Part shown: positions 24,185-32,146 of the stretch, in pieces
How positions within the stretch are numbered: position 1 is the first letter of the stretch
Layout of the letters: each line of letters opens with the position of its first letter
Notes under the pieces: model-generated
Databases searched by the model: none
Told to the model about the DNA's origin: nothing
What the model saw: the letters and a program-made list of their open reading frames with translations, nothing else
Position numbers and translations under genes: made by a program
DNA from: Actinomycetes bacterium
Lineage (GTDB): Bacteria > Actinomycetota > Acidimicrobiia > Acidimicrobiales > RAAP-2
Assembly (NCBI GenBank): GCA_021790675.1
Contig: JAJYGN010000094.1
Span: forward strand, 1-32,213
Length of the DNA stretch: 32,213 bases
Direction of reading: 5' to 3'

Positions 24185-25129
24185 ATGACCGAGGGAAACG
24201 ACGTCGCGTACGGACAGATGCTCGCTCACCACAGCGAGCTGGTGGAGAACGTGTTGCGCCGCGTGGTAGCGCTCGAGACGGCGGTAGCCGAGTCGTCCCC
24301 TTTCGAGGAGGTGAAGGTCGACCTCCTCACCTACGTGGTCGACGAGGTCCTGCCTCACGCCTTGGCTGAGGAGTTGACGGTCTACGCGAGCGCCGCGCGA
24401 CGCGAGGGCGTGGCGGCCACCGTCGAGCACATGGTTAGCGAGCACCGTACGCTCGCTCTCGAGGTTGAAGGTCTCGCCCGGGCGGCGAGCGGGGTCGATG
24501 CGGTCGCGCACGCGCGCGGCTTCTTTGATCTCTTCGACGCGCACGTCACGCGCGAGAACGAGGTGCTGCTCGCGCCAATGGTAGGTGACGACGAGGTGGA
24601 TCTCGCGGCGCTGCTGAGCGCGATGGGCCAGTTGATTCACCACCACTCTGACGACGCCGTGCAGCTGCGCGTCGAGCGCGCGGACCACGAGGCCCTGGTG
24701 GTGCGGACGCTGATCGACGCGACACTGTCGCTGGCGCGAGCGGGCGAGGGGGAGCGGGCGTGCTCGCTCGCAGCCCGAGCCTGGGCGGCTCTTCGTATGG
24801 CCCGTCCCGACCTCGCCGACGAGGTGAACCGGGCGATGCACCGCCTCGTTCGCGTGAGCGGCGCGAGCGCGCAGACGACGTCCTCTGGGGAGTCGTCGGC
24901 GGAGGACATTGTGCTCGACGTGCGCCCCCTCGTGCCGCGCGAGCGCCACGAGACGATCTTTCAGACGTTCGACGACCTTCGCGCGGGTACTGGCTTCCTG
25001 CTCGTGAACGACCACGACCCGCGACCGCTGCGCTATCAGTTCGAGGCCGAGCACGCCGGCGAGTTCACCTGGGACTACCTCGAGAGCGGACCGCGCGTTT
25101 GGCGCGTGCGCGTCGGACGCGTCCGCTAG
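24185..25129 (+). CDS. Hemerythrin-like domain fused to DUF2249
   Basis: The product has 314 residues. The N-terminal two thirds is a hemerythrin-like helical bundle with candidate di-iron ligands in LAHHSELVENV, LPHALAEELTVY, MVSEHRTLALEVE and FDAHVTRENEVLLAPM. Further His residues are in LIHHHSDD. The C-terminal domain (from about 236: DIVLDVRPLVPRERHETIFQTF through DHDPRPLRYQFEAE) is DUF2249. Hemerythrin-like proteins bind O2 or NO or repair iron centres. An AAAGGAC ribosome binding site precedes the ATG. Its own promoter carries operator O3. The fusion ties the di-iron domain directly to the partner domain encoded alone at 23162. Confidence 0.85.
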   Translation: MTEGNDVAYGQMLAHHSELVENVLRRVVALETAVAESSPFEEVKVDLLTYVVDEVLPHALAEELTVYASAARREGVAATVEHMVSEHRTLALEVEGLARAASGVDAVAHARGFFDLFDAHVTRENEVLLAPMVGDDEVDLAALLSAMGQLIHHHSDDAVQLRVERADHEALVVRTLIDATLSLARAGEGERACSLAARAWAALRMARPDLADEVNRAMHRLVRVSGASAQTTSSGESSAEDIVLDVRPLVPRERHETIFQTFDDLRAGTGFLLVNDHDPRPLRYQFEAEHAGEFTWDYLESGPRVWRVRVGRVR

Positions 25130-25153
25130 ATCGATCCGATTCAGTCCACGGCC

Positions 25154-25166
25154 TAGGGTGTCGCGG
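25154..25166 (+). promoter_or_regulatory. -10 element of a leaderless promoter
   Basis: TAGGGT (25154-25159) is followed by six bases and the GTG at 25166, with no ribosome binding site. This is the same box sequence and spacing as at the L,D-transpeptidase gene. Confidence 0.45.
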
Positions 25167-25618
25167 TGACGTTGCTCTGGACCTTCGTGCTCTTCACTCA
25201 CGTGACGGCGGCGGTCTTTTGGGTTGGCGGCCAGCTCATGCTCTCGTTCGTGGTGCTGCCGGCGTTTCGCCGACTGGCGCCGCCACCTTTGGTCGCCCAG
25301 GTAACGATCGCCGCCGCCCGGCGATTCGCGCGCATCGCCAATCGCGGACTCTTGCCCGTGTTGGTGGTGAGCGGACCACTGCTCGCCTGGCACGACGGCG
25401 TGCGTCCCTCGACGATCGACGCGACGGTCTTCGGTCAAGTCCTCGAGGTCAAGATCGTCCTCGTCCTCGTGGTGGTGGGCCTCGCGCTCACCCACGGGGT
25501 CACGGCGAAGCGCTTGTCGCGACGCGGCTCGCGACGCCTGGGCCTCGTCACGATGGGACTGTCGGTCCTGATCCTGGGCTTCGCCGCCGCGCTCGCGGTC
25601 CTGCCGTCGCCGAACTAG
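25166..25618 (+). CDS. CopD-like four-helix membrane protein
   Basis: The product has 150 residues with four predicted membrane helices. TFVLFTHVTAAVFWVGGQLMLSFVVLP at the N-terminus has the His and WxGG pattern of CopD/DUF2269-type proteins. It continues RRFARIANRGLLPVLVVSGPLL and VLEVKIVLVLVVVGLALTHG. CopD-like proteins have been linked to copper handling or to heme-type cofactors. It starts 36 bp after the hemerythrin gene with its own leaderless-type promoter, so membership in that regulon is uncertain. Confidence 0.7.
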   Translation: MTLLWTFVLFTHVTAAVFWVGGQLMLSFVVLPAFRRLAPPPLVAQVTIAAARRFARIANRGLLPVLVVSGPLLAWHDGVRPSTIDATVFGQVLEVKIVLVLVVVGLALTHGVTAKRLSRRGSRRLGLVTMGLSVLILGFAAALAVLPSPN

Positions 25619-25710
25619 AAGAACTGACTGCAACGCGACGCGTATAGGTGTCAGCGACTGGCGACTGGCGACAACCACGACCCTCGTGATCGTTCGCGTG
25701 ACTTCGTTGT

Positions 25711-25753
25711 CCATTACGAAACGTGTCGAGTAATCCATCCCATTATGTAATGG
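25711..25753 (+). promoter_or_regulatory. Putative operator before the permease gene
   Basis: CCATTATGTAATGG (25740-25753) is a palindrome with 6-bp arms and a 2-bp centre. The half-site CCATTA also occurs at 25711-25716. Both lie in the 174-bp gap before the permease start at 25793. No regulator gene is adjacent, so the binding protein is unknown. Confidence 0.4.
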
Positions 25754-25792
25754 TCGCGTTAATCTCTTCCAACAACGAGCTCGGGGGAGACA

Positions 25793-27238
25793 ATGACCAC
25801 TGAAACGCAACTGCAACGCAATGCGATCGGCCTGCGCGAGGTGGTCTTCCAATCGATTTGCTCGATGGCGCCAGGTGCCGCGATCGCTGCTTCGATTCCG
25901 TTCGGTGCACCTCTCGCGGGTGGCGCGCTTCCTCTTGCCGTAATCTTCGCCTTTGTGGGGATCTTCTTCACCGCCTCGAGCATCGGTCAGTTGGCCAAGC
26001 ACATCCCTTCGTCGGGATCGGTGGCCACCTACAGCGCGATTGGGCTACGTCCGTGGGTGGGTTTCCTCGTCGGCTGGGGTTACGCGGCGGTGGAAGTTCT
26101 GATCGTGCCGCTGGTCATGCTCCAGCTCGGCTACACGGTCGCGGGAGAGTGGAACTCGAAGGTTCACTCTTTTCCTTTGGGTAGTTGGTGGGTATTCACG
26201 GCACTAGGTACCATTCTCGTCTGCTACACCGTGTGGCTGGGTATCCGCACATCGGCGAAGACCGCAACGATCCTGGGTTTCGTGGAGATCGCGGTGTTCG
26301 CTTTACTTTCGATTGTTCTGATCGTCAAGGCCGGGGGACACAACACGCTTGCGGTGTTCACCCCCAAGTACGCGACTGCGGCGGGCTTTCACGGCTGGAG
26401 TGGTGTGATCGCGGGTTCGGTGTTCACCCTCCTGGCCTTCTCGGGGTTTGAGGCGGCCGCTCCCATGGCCGAAGAGACCGAGAATCCGCGGCGCAATGTC
26501 CCTCGCGCCATCATGATCGCGACAGTCTGCATCGGCGTCCTCTACGCGTTCTCCACCTACGCAGCCGATGTCGCCTACGGGCCGAGCAGGTTCACGGGAT
26601 TCGCGGCCTCGGCCAACGGCGTGCCGTGGGATGGACTCGCGAACTCGGTGTCGATCGTGTTCTGGGCGCTCGTGCTCTTCGCCATCATCAACTCGACCCT
26701 CGCGAACGCCATCGCGGGCACCAACGTGTTTACTCGCACGGCCTTCGCCTTCGGCCGCGCTGGGGCCTTTCCGAAGTCGCTGGCCAAGCTCAATGAGAAG
26801 CACCGTTCACCGCAGAACGCGCTGATCATCCAGTTGATCTTGGGTCTGGTGATCGCGCTGGCCTTGGGGGCGAAGTACGGGCCGACCACGGCGTTTGGCA
26901 TTGTGGCGACTGGCCTCGTCGTCGTAGTGGTCGTCGTGTACGCGATCACCAACTTGGCCTGCATCGGATACTTTGCTAAGCACCGCCGCGAAGAGCGCCA
27001 CGCGGGGTTGCACATCGTAGTGCCGATCCTCGGCTTTATCTTCCTAGTGCCGGGATTCATGAACGCGGCCGGCATCACGGGAGTGCCCGGGCTCAAGTTC
27101 GTGTCCGCACTTCCGGCGCCCTTGTCTTACGGTGCGTGGGCTATGGGAGCGTGGGCAATCGTTGGCCTCGTGTCGCTGCTAGTCCTTCGATCCAAGTCGC
27201 CAGACTCTGTTGACGCGGTCGCCTTCGTCCACGAATAG
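25793..27238 (+). CDS. APC-superfamily amino acid/amine permease
   Basis: The product has 481 residues with about 12 membrane helices. TM1 has the glycine/alanine-rich break SICSMAPGAAIAASIPFGAPLAGG typical of APC transporters. FTLLAFSGFEAAAPMAEETENPRRNVPRAI is the conserved TM6 and loop signature. The substrate is not certain; an amide-, amine- or amino-acid-type compound fits the acetamidase gene that follows 72 bp downstream. The ATG has GGGGGAG upstream. Base composition is lower in GC than the genes on either side, suggesting later acquisition. Confidence 0.9.
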   Translation: MTTETQLQRNAIGLREVVFQSICSMAPGAAIAASIPFGAPLAGGALPLAVIFAFVGIFFTASSIGQLAKHIPSSGSVATYSAIGLRPWVGFLVGWGYAAVEVLIVPLVMLQLGYTVAGEWNSKVHSFPLGSWWVFTALGTILVCYTVWLGIRTSAKTATILGFVEIAVFALLSIVLIVKAGGHNTLAVFTPKYATAAGFHGWSGVIAGSVFTLLAFSGFEAAAPMAEETENPRRNVPRAIMIATVCIGVLYAFSTYAADVAYGPSRFTGFAASANGVPWDGLANSVSIVFWALVLFAIINSTLANAIAGTNVFTRTAFAFGRAGAFPKSLAKLNEKHRSPQNALIIQLILGLVIALALGAKYGPTTAFGIVATGLVVVVVVVYAITNLACIGYFAKHRREERHAGLHIVVPILGFIFLVPGFMNAAGITGVPGLKFVSALPAPLSYGAWAMGAWAIVGLVSLLVLRSKSPDSVDAVAFVHE

Positions 27239-27310
27239 AAGCAGCGACGTTGCTCTCGCTGATGCGGGAGGTACCGGCAATAGTGTGATTCAACGAGGGA
27301 TGGAGTGCTC

Positions 27311-28351
27311 ATGAGTACTGAATTCACCACTGTTCTGAACTACGAGATGGACCACGATGGTGATCCCAGCCGCCTTGTTTACACTTTCGGCGGTGCCGAG
27401 CCTCGTGCCTCGATTTCGCCCGGTCAGGTGTTGGACACGTCAAGTCTGGACTGTTTCGCTGGGGCGATCCACTCGGTTGATGACCTCGTAAGCGAAGTAT
27501 GTGATCATCGATTCCTCAACCCTCAGACGGGGCCGTTTTACGTCGAAGGTGCGCAGCCGGGCGATGTATTGGCGGTGCACTTCGCAAGCATCGAACCACG
27601 TCACACGCTGGGTTTCTCGACCACGGTGCCGCTTTTCGGGGCGCTGACGGCGAACGGCTTTACCCAAATGCTGCACGCACCGTTGCCGGAAATGACCTGG
27701 GTATATCGCATCGATAAGGAGAAGCGCACCGTGCGCTACGAAGCGAGAGAGTCGGACGCGACCTACGAATTGCCTCTCGATCCCATGCACGGCACCGTCG
27801 GAGTGGCACCCGCTCTGAACGAGGCGCGATCTGCACTGACGCCGGGAGACTGGGGCGGCAATATGGACACCCCCGAAATGCGCGCGGGCGTGACCTGTTA
27901 TCTCGGCGTCAACGTTGAGGGAGCTCTTTTCAGCTTCGGTGATGGTCACGCGCGTCAGGGTGAGGGCGAGACGTGCGGCGTTGCAGTGGAGACTGCGATG
28001 GACACTGTCATCGTCATTGACGTCATCAAGAACATTGAGCCAGTACTGTGGCCGCGCTTGGAGAGCGACACCGCGATCTTCACGACAGGATCGACTAAAC
28101 CCCTCGAGGATGCGTTCCGAATTAGCCAGGCTCAGATGGTCCACTGGGTTGCCGAACTCACTGGCCTCTCGATGATGGATTCTTACCAATTTGTATCTCA
28201 AGCGGTCGAGGCGCCGATCGCCAATGTCGTCGACACCAACTACACGGTGGTTGCCAAGTTGCGTAAGGACTACTTGCCTGCGGTAGCACCCATGAATGGC
28301 GTCCATGCGCGCCTGAAGGCCATAGGAAGGGCGTATCTGGATACGAAGTAA
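27311..28351 (+). CDS. Acetamidase/formamidase family amidase
   Basis: The product has 346 residues. This zinc-type amidase family hydrolyses formamide or acetamide to the acid and ammonia. Signature segments are NPQTGPFYVEGAQPGDVLAVHF, GNMDTPEMRAGVTCYLGVNVEGALFSFGDGHARQGEGE and VVAKLRKDYLP. The ATG at 27311 has GGAG five bases upstream; a GTG at 27305 is possible. TAGTGT at 27281-27286 could be a separate -10. Next to the permease it suggests uptake and deamidation of a nitrogen source. GC content is low here (about half in places near 28150). Confidence 0.9.
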   Translation: MSTEFTTVLNYEMDHDGDPSRLVYTFGGAEPRASISPGQVLDTSSLDCFAGAIHSVDDLVSEVCDHRFLNPQTGPFYVEGAQPGDVLAVHFASIEPRHTLGFSTTVPLFGALTANGFTQMLHAPLPEMTWVYRIDKEKRTVRYEARESDATYELPLDPMHGTVGVAPALNEARSALTPGDWGGNMDTPEMRAGVTCYLGVNVEGALFSFGDGHARQGEGETCGVAVETAMDTVIVIDVIKNIEPVLWPRLESDTAIFTTGSTKPLEDAFRISQAQMVHWVAELTGLSMMDSYQFVSQAVEAPIANVVDTNYTVVAKLRKDYLPAVAPMNGVHARLKAIGRAYLDTK

Positions 28352-28492
28352 AGGCTTCGGCCGTCACGCATGGGCGTGGAATCAGGGCTCACGCCGGGTC
28401 ACGACCACGATGTTGATTACTTTTTTCATCCATCGGTGGCAACTCCACGGGTAGCATCGCGTGCAACCTCGTTCGAGCAAGGTTGTAGCCGC

Positions 28493-29932
28493 GTGAACGT
28501 TCTCTTCATCACCCTCGACCAGTTCCGTGCGGATGCCTACGGTGCCGCGGGAAACTTCTTGGTAGCCACACCTACCCTCGACTCCCTGGCGAGTGAGGGC
28601 GTGCGACTGGCTCGTCACTACTCTCAGGCGGCACCGTGTTCACCCGGACGAGCCGCCCTCTACACCGGCACCTACCAGATGAACAACCGGGTGGTGGCCA
28701 ACGGCTCACCCTTGTCGGCGCGCTTTGACAACGTGGCCATGATGGCGCGTCGCGCCGGCTACGTGCCAACGCTCTTTGGCTACACGGACCAGGGGATCGA
28801 CCCCGCGATGGCCGACGGGCCCGACGACCCGCGTCTGGACAGTTACGAGGGAGTGTTGCCGGGCTTCGCCCTGGGCCACTACCTGCCCGAGAGCCAGGCC
28901 ACGTGGGTCGAATACCTGCGCGATCTCGGCTACGACGTCCCCTACGGCTGGCGACTCTCGCTGATGGGCGAGCCAGAGCGTCCCGCCGAGCACTCGCTGA
29001 CGAGTTTTCTCACGACCAAGTTTGTCGAATGGCTGGCGACGCAGGACTCGGGCTGGTTCGCGCACCTCAGCTACTTGCGGCCCCACCCGCCCTACGCCGC
29101 GGCGGGCGACTACGCGACTCTCTACGACCCGGCCGACGTCGCGATGCCGATCCCACCGGTCGAGGCGAGCGAGCGCCACCCGCTGCACGAGATGGCCCTG
29201 GGAGTGTCGGCGAGCGCGGCGCCGCGCGAGGAGGAGGCGATTCGTCGCCTGCGCGCCCAGTACTACGGGATGATCAGCGAAGTCGACGCCAACCTGGGGC
29301 GCGTGATGTCCGCGATCAAGGATCGCGGAGAATGGCAGGACACGCTCGTCATCGTGACCTCGGACCACGGTGATCAGCTCGGCGACCACGGACTCATCCA
29401 GAAGCTCGGCTTCTTTCCCCAGAGCTATCACATCCTCGGCATCTGGCGAGATCCGCGTCGCACCCGCCGCGGAGAAGTCATCGAGCGCTTCACCGAGAAC
29501 GTGGACCTCGCGCCGACCCTCGCCGACGCGCTGGGCCTCGAGATCCCGGCGCAGTTCGACGGACGCGTCCTCACGCCTCTGCTCGACGGCGAGATCGGCG
29601 ACTGGCGCACGAGTGCGCACTACGAGTGGGACTATCGCTCGTACTTCATCGCCGAAGCCGAGACCCGCTGGCCGCGGGACCGCACGCTGTCGCGACAGAA
29701 CCTTGCGGTGGGCGTCGGCGAGGACATCGCCTACGTGCAGTTAGGCGACGGGACTTTCAAGTGCTTCGACCTCGCGGCTGACGCCACCTGGCGTACCGAG
29801 TGCGTCGACGCTGACCGCGTCTTGCGCGCGGCCCAGGAGATGCTGGTCTGGCGCCAGGAGCACCTGGAGCGCGAGTACACCGACATGCTCCTCGAGCCTG
29901 GCCGGCCGGGGCGCTGGCCGGCCCTTCATTAG
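28493..29932 (+). CDS. Sulfatase-superfamily hydrolase, phosphonate monoester hydrolase-like
   Basis: The product has about 479 residues. The alkaline-phosphatase-fold metal site starts FITLDQFRADAYG. The active-site motif APCSPGRAALYTG carries the C-x-P-x-R needed for conversion of Cys to formylglycine, and SDHGDQLGDHGLIQKLGFF is the second metal motif. The DQ pair and QKLGFF resemble phosphonate monoester hydrolases and choline-sulfatase-like enzymes more than aryl sulfatases. No signal peptide is visible, so it is probably cytoplasmic. GTG at 28493 puts the conserved N-terminus first; the frame is open to an ATG at 28370, but that extension is not family-like. No formylglycine-generating enzyme is in this window. 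Confidence 0.87.
   Translation: MNVLFITLDQFRADAYGAAGNFLVATPTLDSLASEGVRLARHYSQAAPCSPGRAALYTGTYQMNNRVVANGSPLSARFDNVAMMARRAGYVPTLFGYTDQGIDPAMADGPDDPRLDSYEGVLPGFALGHYLPESQATWVEYLRDLGYDVPYGWRLSLMGEPERPAEHSLTSFLTTKFVEWLATQDSGWFAHLSYLRPHPPYAAAGDYATLYDPADVAMPIPPVEASERHPLHEMALGVSASAAPREEEAIRRLRAQYYGMISEVDANLGRVMSAIKDRGEWQDTLVIVTSDHGDQLGDHGLIQKLGFFPQSYHILGIWRDPRRTRRGEVIERFTENVDLAPTLADALGLEIPAQFDGRVLTPLLDGEIGDWRTSAHYEWDYRSYFIAEAETRWPRDRTLSRQNLAVGVGEDIAYVQLGDGTFKCFDLAADATWRTECVDADRVLRAAQEMLVWRQEHLEREYTDMLLEPGRPGRWPALH
29900..29923. terminator. GC-rich hairpin at convergent gene ends
   Basis: GGCCGGCC at 29900-29907 and again at 29916-29923 can form an 8-bp all-GC stem with an 8-nt loop, just before the stop of the sulfatase gene and near the stop of the convergent transpeptidase gene. 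There is no long T-run (CTTCATT follows), so intrinsic termination would be imperfect. Confidence 0.4.
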
Positions 29933-30847
29933 CTACTCGACGGTGACGAGAGTGCCGAGCGGGGTGTAGGGCCAGAGGATCTTCGCTGTGGCGAAGGGCA
30001 TCTCCACGCAGCCCAGGCTTTGGGGCCAGCCGTAGGAGGAACGGATGAAGCCGTGCAGCGCATCGCCGCCGTTGAAGTACGACGTCCACGGGATGCCCGT
30101 GTCGTGATAGGGCTTGCCGTCGGGCAGGGTACCCGACATGGTGGTCGTCACGTAGCGCAGGTACACGGTGAAGGTGCCCGGCGCGGTGGGGGCCGCGGCA
30201 ATGCCGGTGTTGGCCAGGGTCGTAAAGGAGATCTTGCCGTTGCGATACAACCAGACGCGCTGGGGGAGGGCGCGGCGAACGACGACGAAGTTGTAGGTCT
30301 CGTCGCTCTTTTGGTGGCGCAGCGCGGCGCTCACCAGTGCGAACCACGTCGGGGGGTACATGTCGCCCGTGACGGGCAGGTTGTGCTGGGCCTGGAATCT
30401 CATCAGGGCGCCACGAAGGACCACGTTGAGGGTACCCACGTGCCAACTGGCCTTGAGAGACGGCGGGAGATCGTTGAAACGCCACACGTAGTGGCCGCGC
30501 TGAAGCGTCACCGGGGTCACGCGCACAGATTGCGGTCGCCGGGCTGGGGCGCTCAGCGTTGTGGTGGTCGCCGGCAGTGTCGTCGACGAAGTGGTCGTGG
30601 TCGGCGAGGTCGTCGTGGTGGTGGGTGGCTTGGGCTTCGGCGCCGAAGCGGGCACGAAGGCCACGGGTAGGAAGTTCAGATTGGCGAGGAGTTGGTCCTC
30701 GAGGGCGACCGAAAAGACCACCGAGCGGGGATTCACGGCCGCCGGGCGCGTCCCCTGGGCCGACGCCGGCGTCGTGACGACCAGTGGGGCGGCCGCGATC
30801 ACGGCGGCGCACAGGGGCAGGAATCGGCGAAGGGCTGGTCGGACCAT
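29933..30847 (-). CDS. Secreted L,D-transpeptidase (YkuD) with peptidoglycan-binding domain
   Basis: The product has 304 residues. The signal peptide is within RRFLPLCAAVIAAAPLVVTTPASA. A Thr-rich linker (about residues 72-100) follows a short N-terminal region. A peptidoglycan-binding helical segment (LNVVLRGALMRFQAQHNLPVTGDMYPPTWFAL) precedes the YkuD domain (VVVRRALPQRVWLYRNGK through the active site HGFIRSSYGWPQSLGCVEM, with catalytic His and Cys). It would make 3-3 crosslinks in the cell wall. The start has AGGGTG upstream, which also reads as TAGGGT six bases before the ATG, a leaderless promoter. It is divergent from the D,D-carboxypeptidase gene, whose product supplies tetrapeptide substrates to such enzymes. 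Confidence 0.9.
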   Translation of the reverse strand: MVRPALRRFLPLCAAVIAAAPLVVTTPASAQGTRPAAVNPRSVVFSVALEDQLLANLNFLPVAFVPASAPKPKPPTTTTTSPTTTTSSTTLPATTTTLSAPARRPQSVRVTPVTLQRGHYVWRFNDLPPSLKASWHVGTLNVVLRGALMRFQAQHNLPVTGDMYPPTWFALVSAALRHQKSDETYNFVVVRRALPQRVWLYRNGKISFTTLANTGIAAAPTAPGTFTVYLRYVTTTMSGTLPDGKPYHDTGIPWTSYFNGGDALHGFIRSSYGWPQSLGCVEMPFATAKILWPYTPLGTLVTVE

Positions 30848-30859
30848 TGATTCACCCTA
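30848..30859 (-). promoter_or_regulatory. -10 element of a leaderless promoter
   Basis: On the minus strand, TAGGGT (30859-30854) is followed by six bases and the ATG at 30847. The same sequence could serve as a ribosome binding site (AGGGTG), so both readings are possible. Confidence 0.4.
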
Positions 30860-30960
30860 TCGATGCGAGAGGGCAATGATGACGTCACGCGCACGGATCG
30901 CCGCGTCGTTATCGCTCGTGAAGTCCGGCGGATGTCGTGGGCGATTACTGTGCGGCGGTA

Positions 30961-32112
30961 ATGAACTCGCGCACCCCGTTCCTTCGTCCCATGGCGCTCC
31001 TCGCCGCCGGTGGCCTTGTCGCGATGACCTATTCGGTGTCGGCGGTCGCCGCGTCGTCGCACTCGGCGACGACGACCACCTCGGTGAGCACTCTGCCCGG
31101 CTCGACCACGACCCTTCCCACGACGACGACCACGCCACCGACCACGACGACCACGCCGCCGAGCACGACGACCACGGTGCCGCGCACCCTGACCTGGCCC
31201 GCGGGCGAGAGTGCGGCGGTCCTCGCTCCCGAGGTGGCGGTCGCCGCGGTATCGCCCTACCAGCCGCGCGTGGCGATCGCCAGCCTGACCAAGATGATGA
31301 CGGCCTGGGTACTGCTGCACCGCATGCCCCTCACGTTCTCCCAGCGGGGCCCGTGTCACGTGGTGAACGCCCACGACGTCGCCCTCTATCGCCACGACGT
31401 GGCGACCGGTCAGTCGAGTGCGGCGGTCGCGTTGGGTGAGCGCCTCTGCGAAGGGACGCTGCTGCGGGGCCTTCTCATCCACTCGGCGGGCAACTACGCC
31501 GAGATTCTCGTCGAACTGGCCGGTCTCACGGACCGCCAGTTCATCGCGGTGATGAATCGCACCGCCGTGGCGATGGGACTCCACGACACGCACTACGTGG
31601 ACATCACCGGCATCGGCGCGGGTGACCGTTCGACCGCTCGCGATCAGGTTCACCTCGCGCAGATGCTGATGTCGAAGGAACCCATCGTGGACCGCATTGT
31701 CACGATGCCATCCATCCGCCTGCCGGTCGCCGGTGTCCTCAACTCCTACACGCCCTTCGTCGGACAGGGAGGCGTCGTCGGGGTGAAGTCCGGCTACACG
31801 GACCTTGCGGGCGGCTGCGACGTGATGGCCATCGTCTTTCGCATCGGGACCTTCTCGACCACGGTATACGCGGCCGTCCTCGGTGATCACGGGCCGAACG
31901 CCATCGTGGGTGCCGCCCAGGTCGCCCTCAACCTCGCGCGCGAGATTCGCCTCGACCTCCGCGTGGCGGGCTCTTCGTCGGGCCGACACCTCGCCTGGGC
32001 GGGATCGCCGGGCTACGTCGTGACCACGACCACCACTCCGCCAACGACCACGACGACGACCAGCACTACGACGACCACCACTGTTCCAACGACGACGACA
32101 ACTCTTCCGTAG
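30961..32112 (+). CDS. D-alanyl-D-alanine carboxypeptidase (penicillin-binding, S11 family)
   Basis: The product has 383 residues. A signal peptide (MALLAAGGLVAMTYSVSAVAA) is followed by a Thr/Pro-rich linker (about 36-75) and the penicillin-binding domain. The nucleophile motif is SLTK with Ser108 and Lys111. The second motif reads HSAGNYAE (Ser175 to Asn178), slightly different from the usual SxN. The third is GVKSGYTDLAGGC. It ends in another Thr-rich tail (about 358-383) instead of the amphipathic anchor of typical PBP5-type enzymes. It trims the terminal D-Ala of muropeptides. The ATG at 30961 is chosen because the signal peptide starts there; TACTGT lies nine bases upstream. Confidence 0.88.
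   Translation: MNSRTPFLRPMALLAAGGLVAMTYSVSAVAASSHSATTTTSVSTLPGSTTTLPTTTTTPPTTTTTPPSTTTTVPRTLTWPAGESAAVLAPEVAVAAVSPYQPRVAIASLTKMMTAWVLLHRMPLTFSQRGPCHVVNAHDVALYRHDVATGQSSAAVALGERLCEGTLLRGLLIHSAGNYAEILVELAGLTDRQFIAVMNRTAVAMGLHDTHYVDITGIGAGDRSTARDQVHLAQMLMSKEPIVDRIVTMPSIRLPVAGVLNSYTPFVGQGGVVGVKSGYTDLAGGCDVMAIVFRIGTFSTTVYAAVLGDHGPNAIVGAAQVALNLAREIRLDLRVAGSSSGRHLAWAGSPGYVVTTTTTPPTTTTTTSTTTTTTVPTTTTTLP
31103..31182 (+). repeat. Thr/Pro-rich coding microrepeat
   Basis: ACG/ACC-rich DNA with imperfect 21-bp units (for example starting near 31119 and 31140) encodes the PTTTTTPP-type linker of the carboxypeptidase. A similar block is at 32020-32109 at the gene's end. Such tracts can expand and contract. 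Confidence 0.6.
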
Positions 32113-32146
32113 GTCGGCGAGGGCGACGCAGTGGTCCGCCGTCTTG

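Noticed and set aside
24140..26002. Long minus-strand open frame of about 620 codons opposite the hemerythrin and CopD-like genes
   Set aside because: It is antisense to well-supported genes, has Arg/His/Asp-rich composition with no family motif, and is the usual shadow of GC-rich coding DNA.
28370..28492. N-terminal extension of the sulfatase-like protein from an ATG at 28370
   Set aside because: The extra 41 residues do not resemble the family, and the conserved metal-site strand begins right at the GTG at 28493; kept only as an alternative.
31103..31182. Short tandem repeats considered as a CRISPR array
   Set aside because: The units are in-frame Thr/Pro codons with no unique spacers; this is a protein linker.
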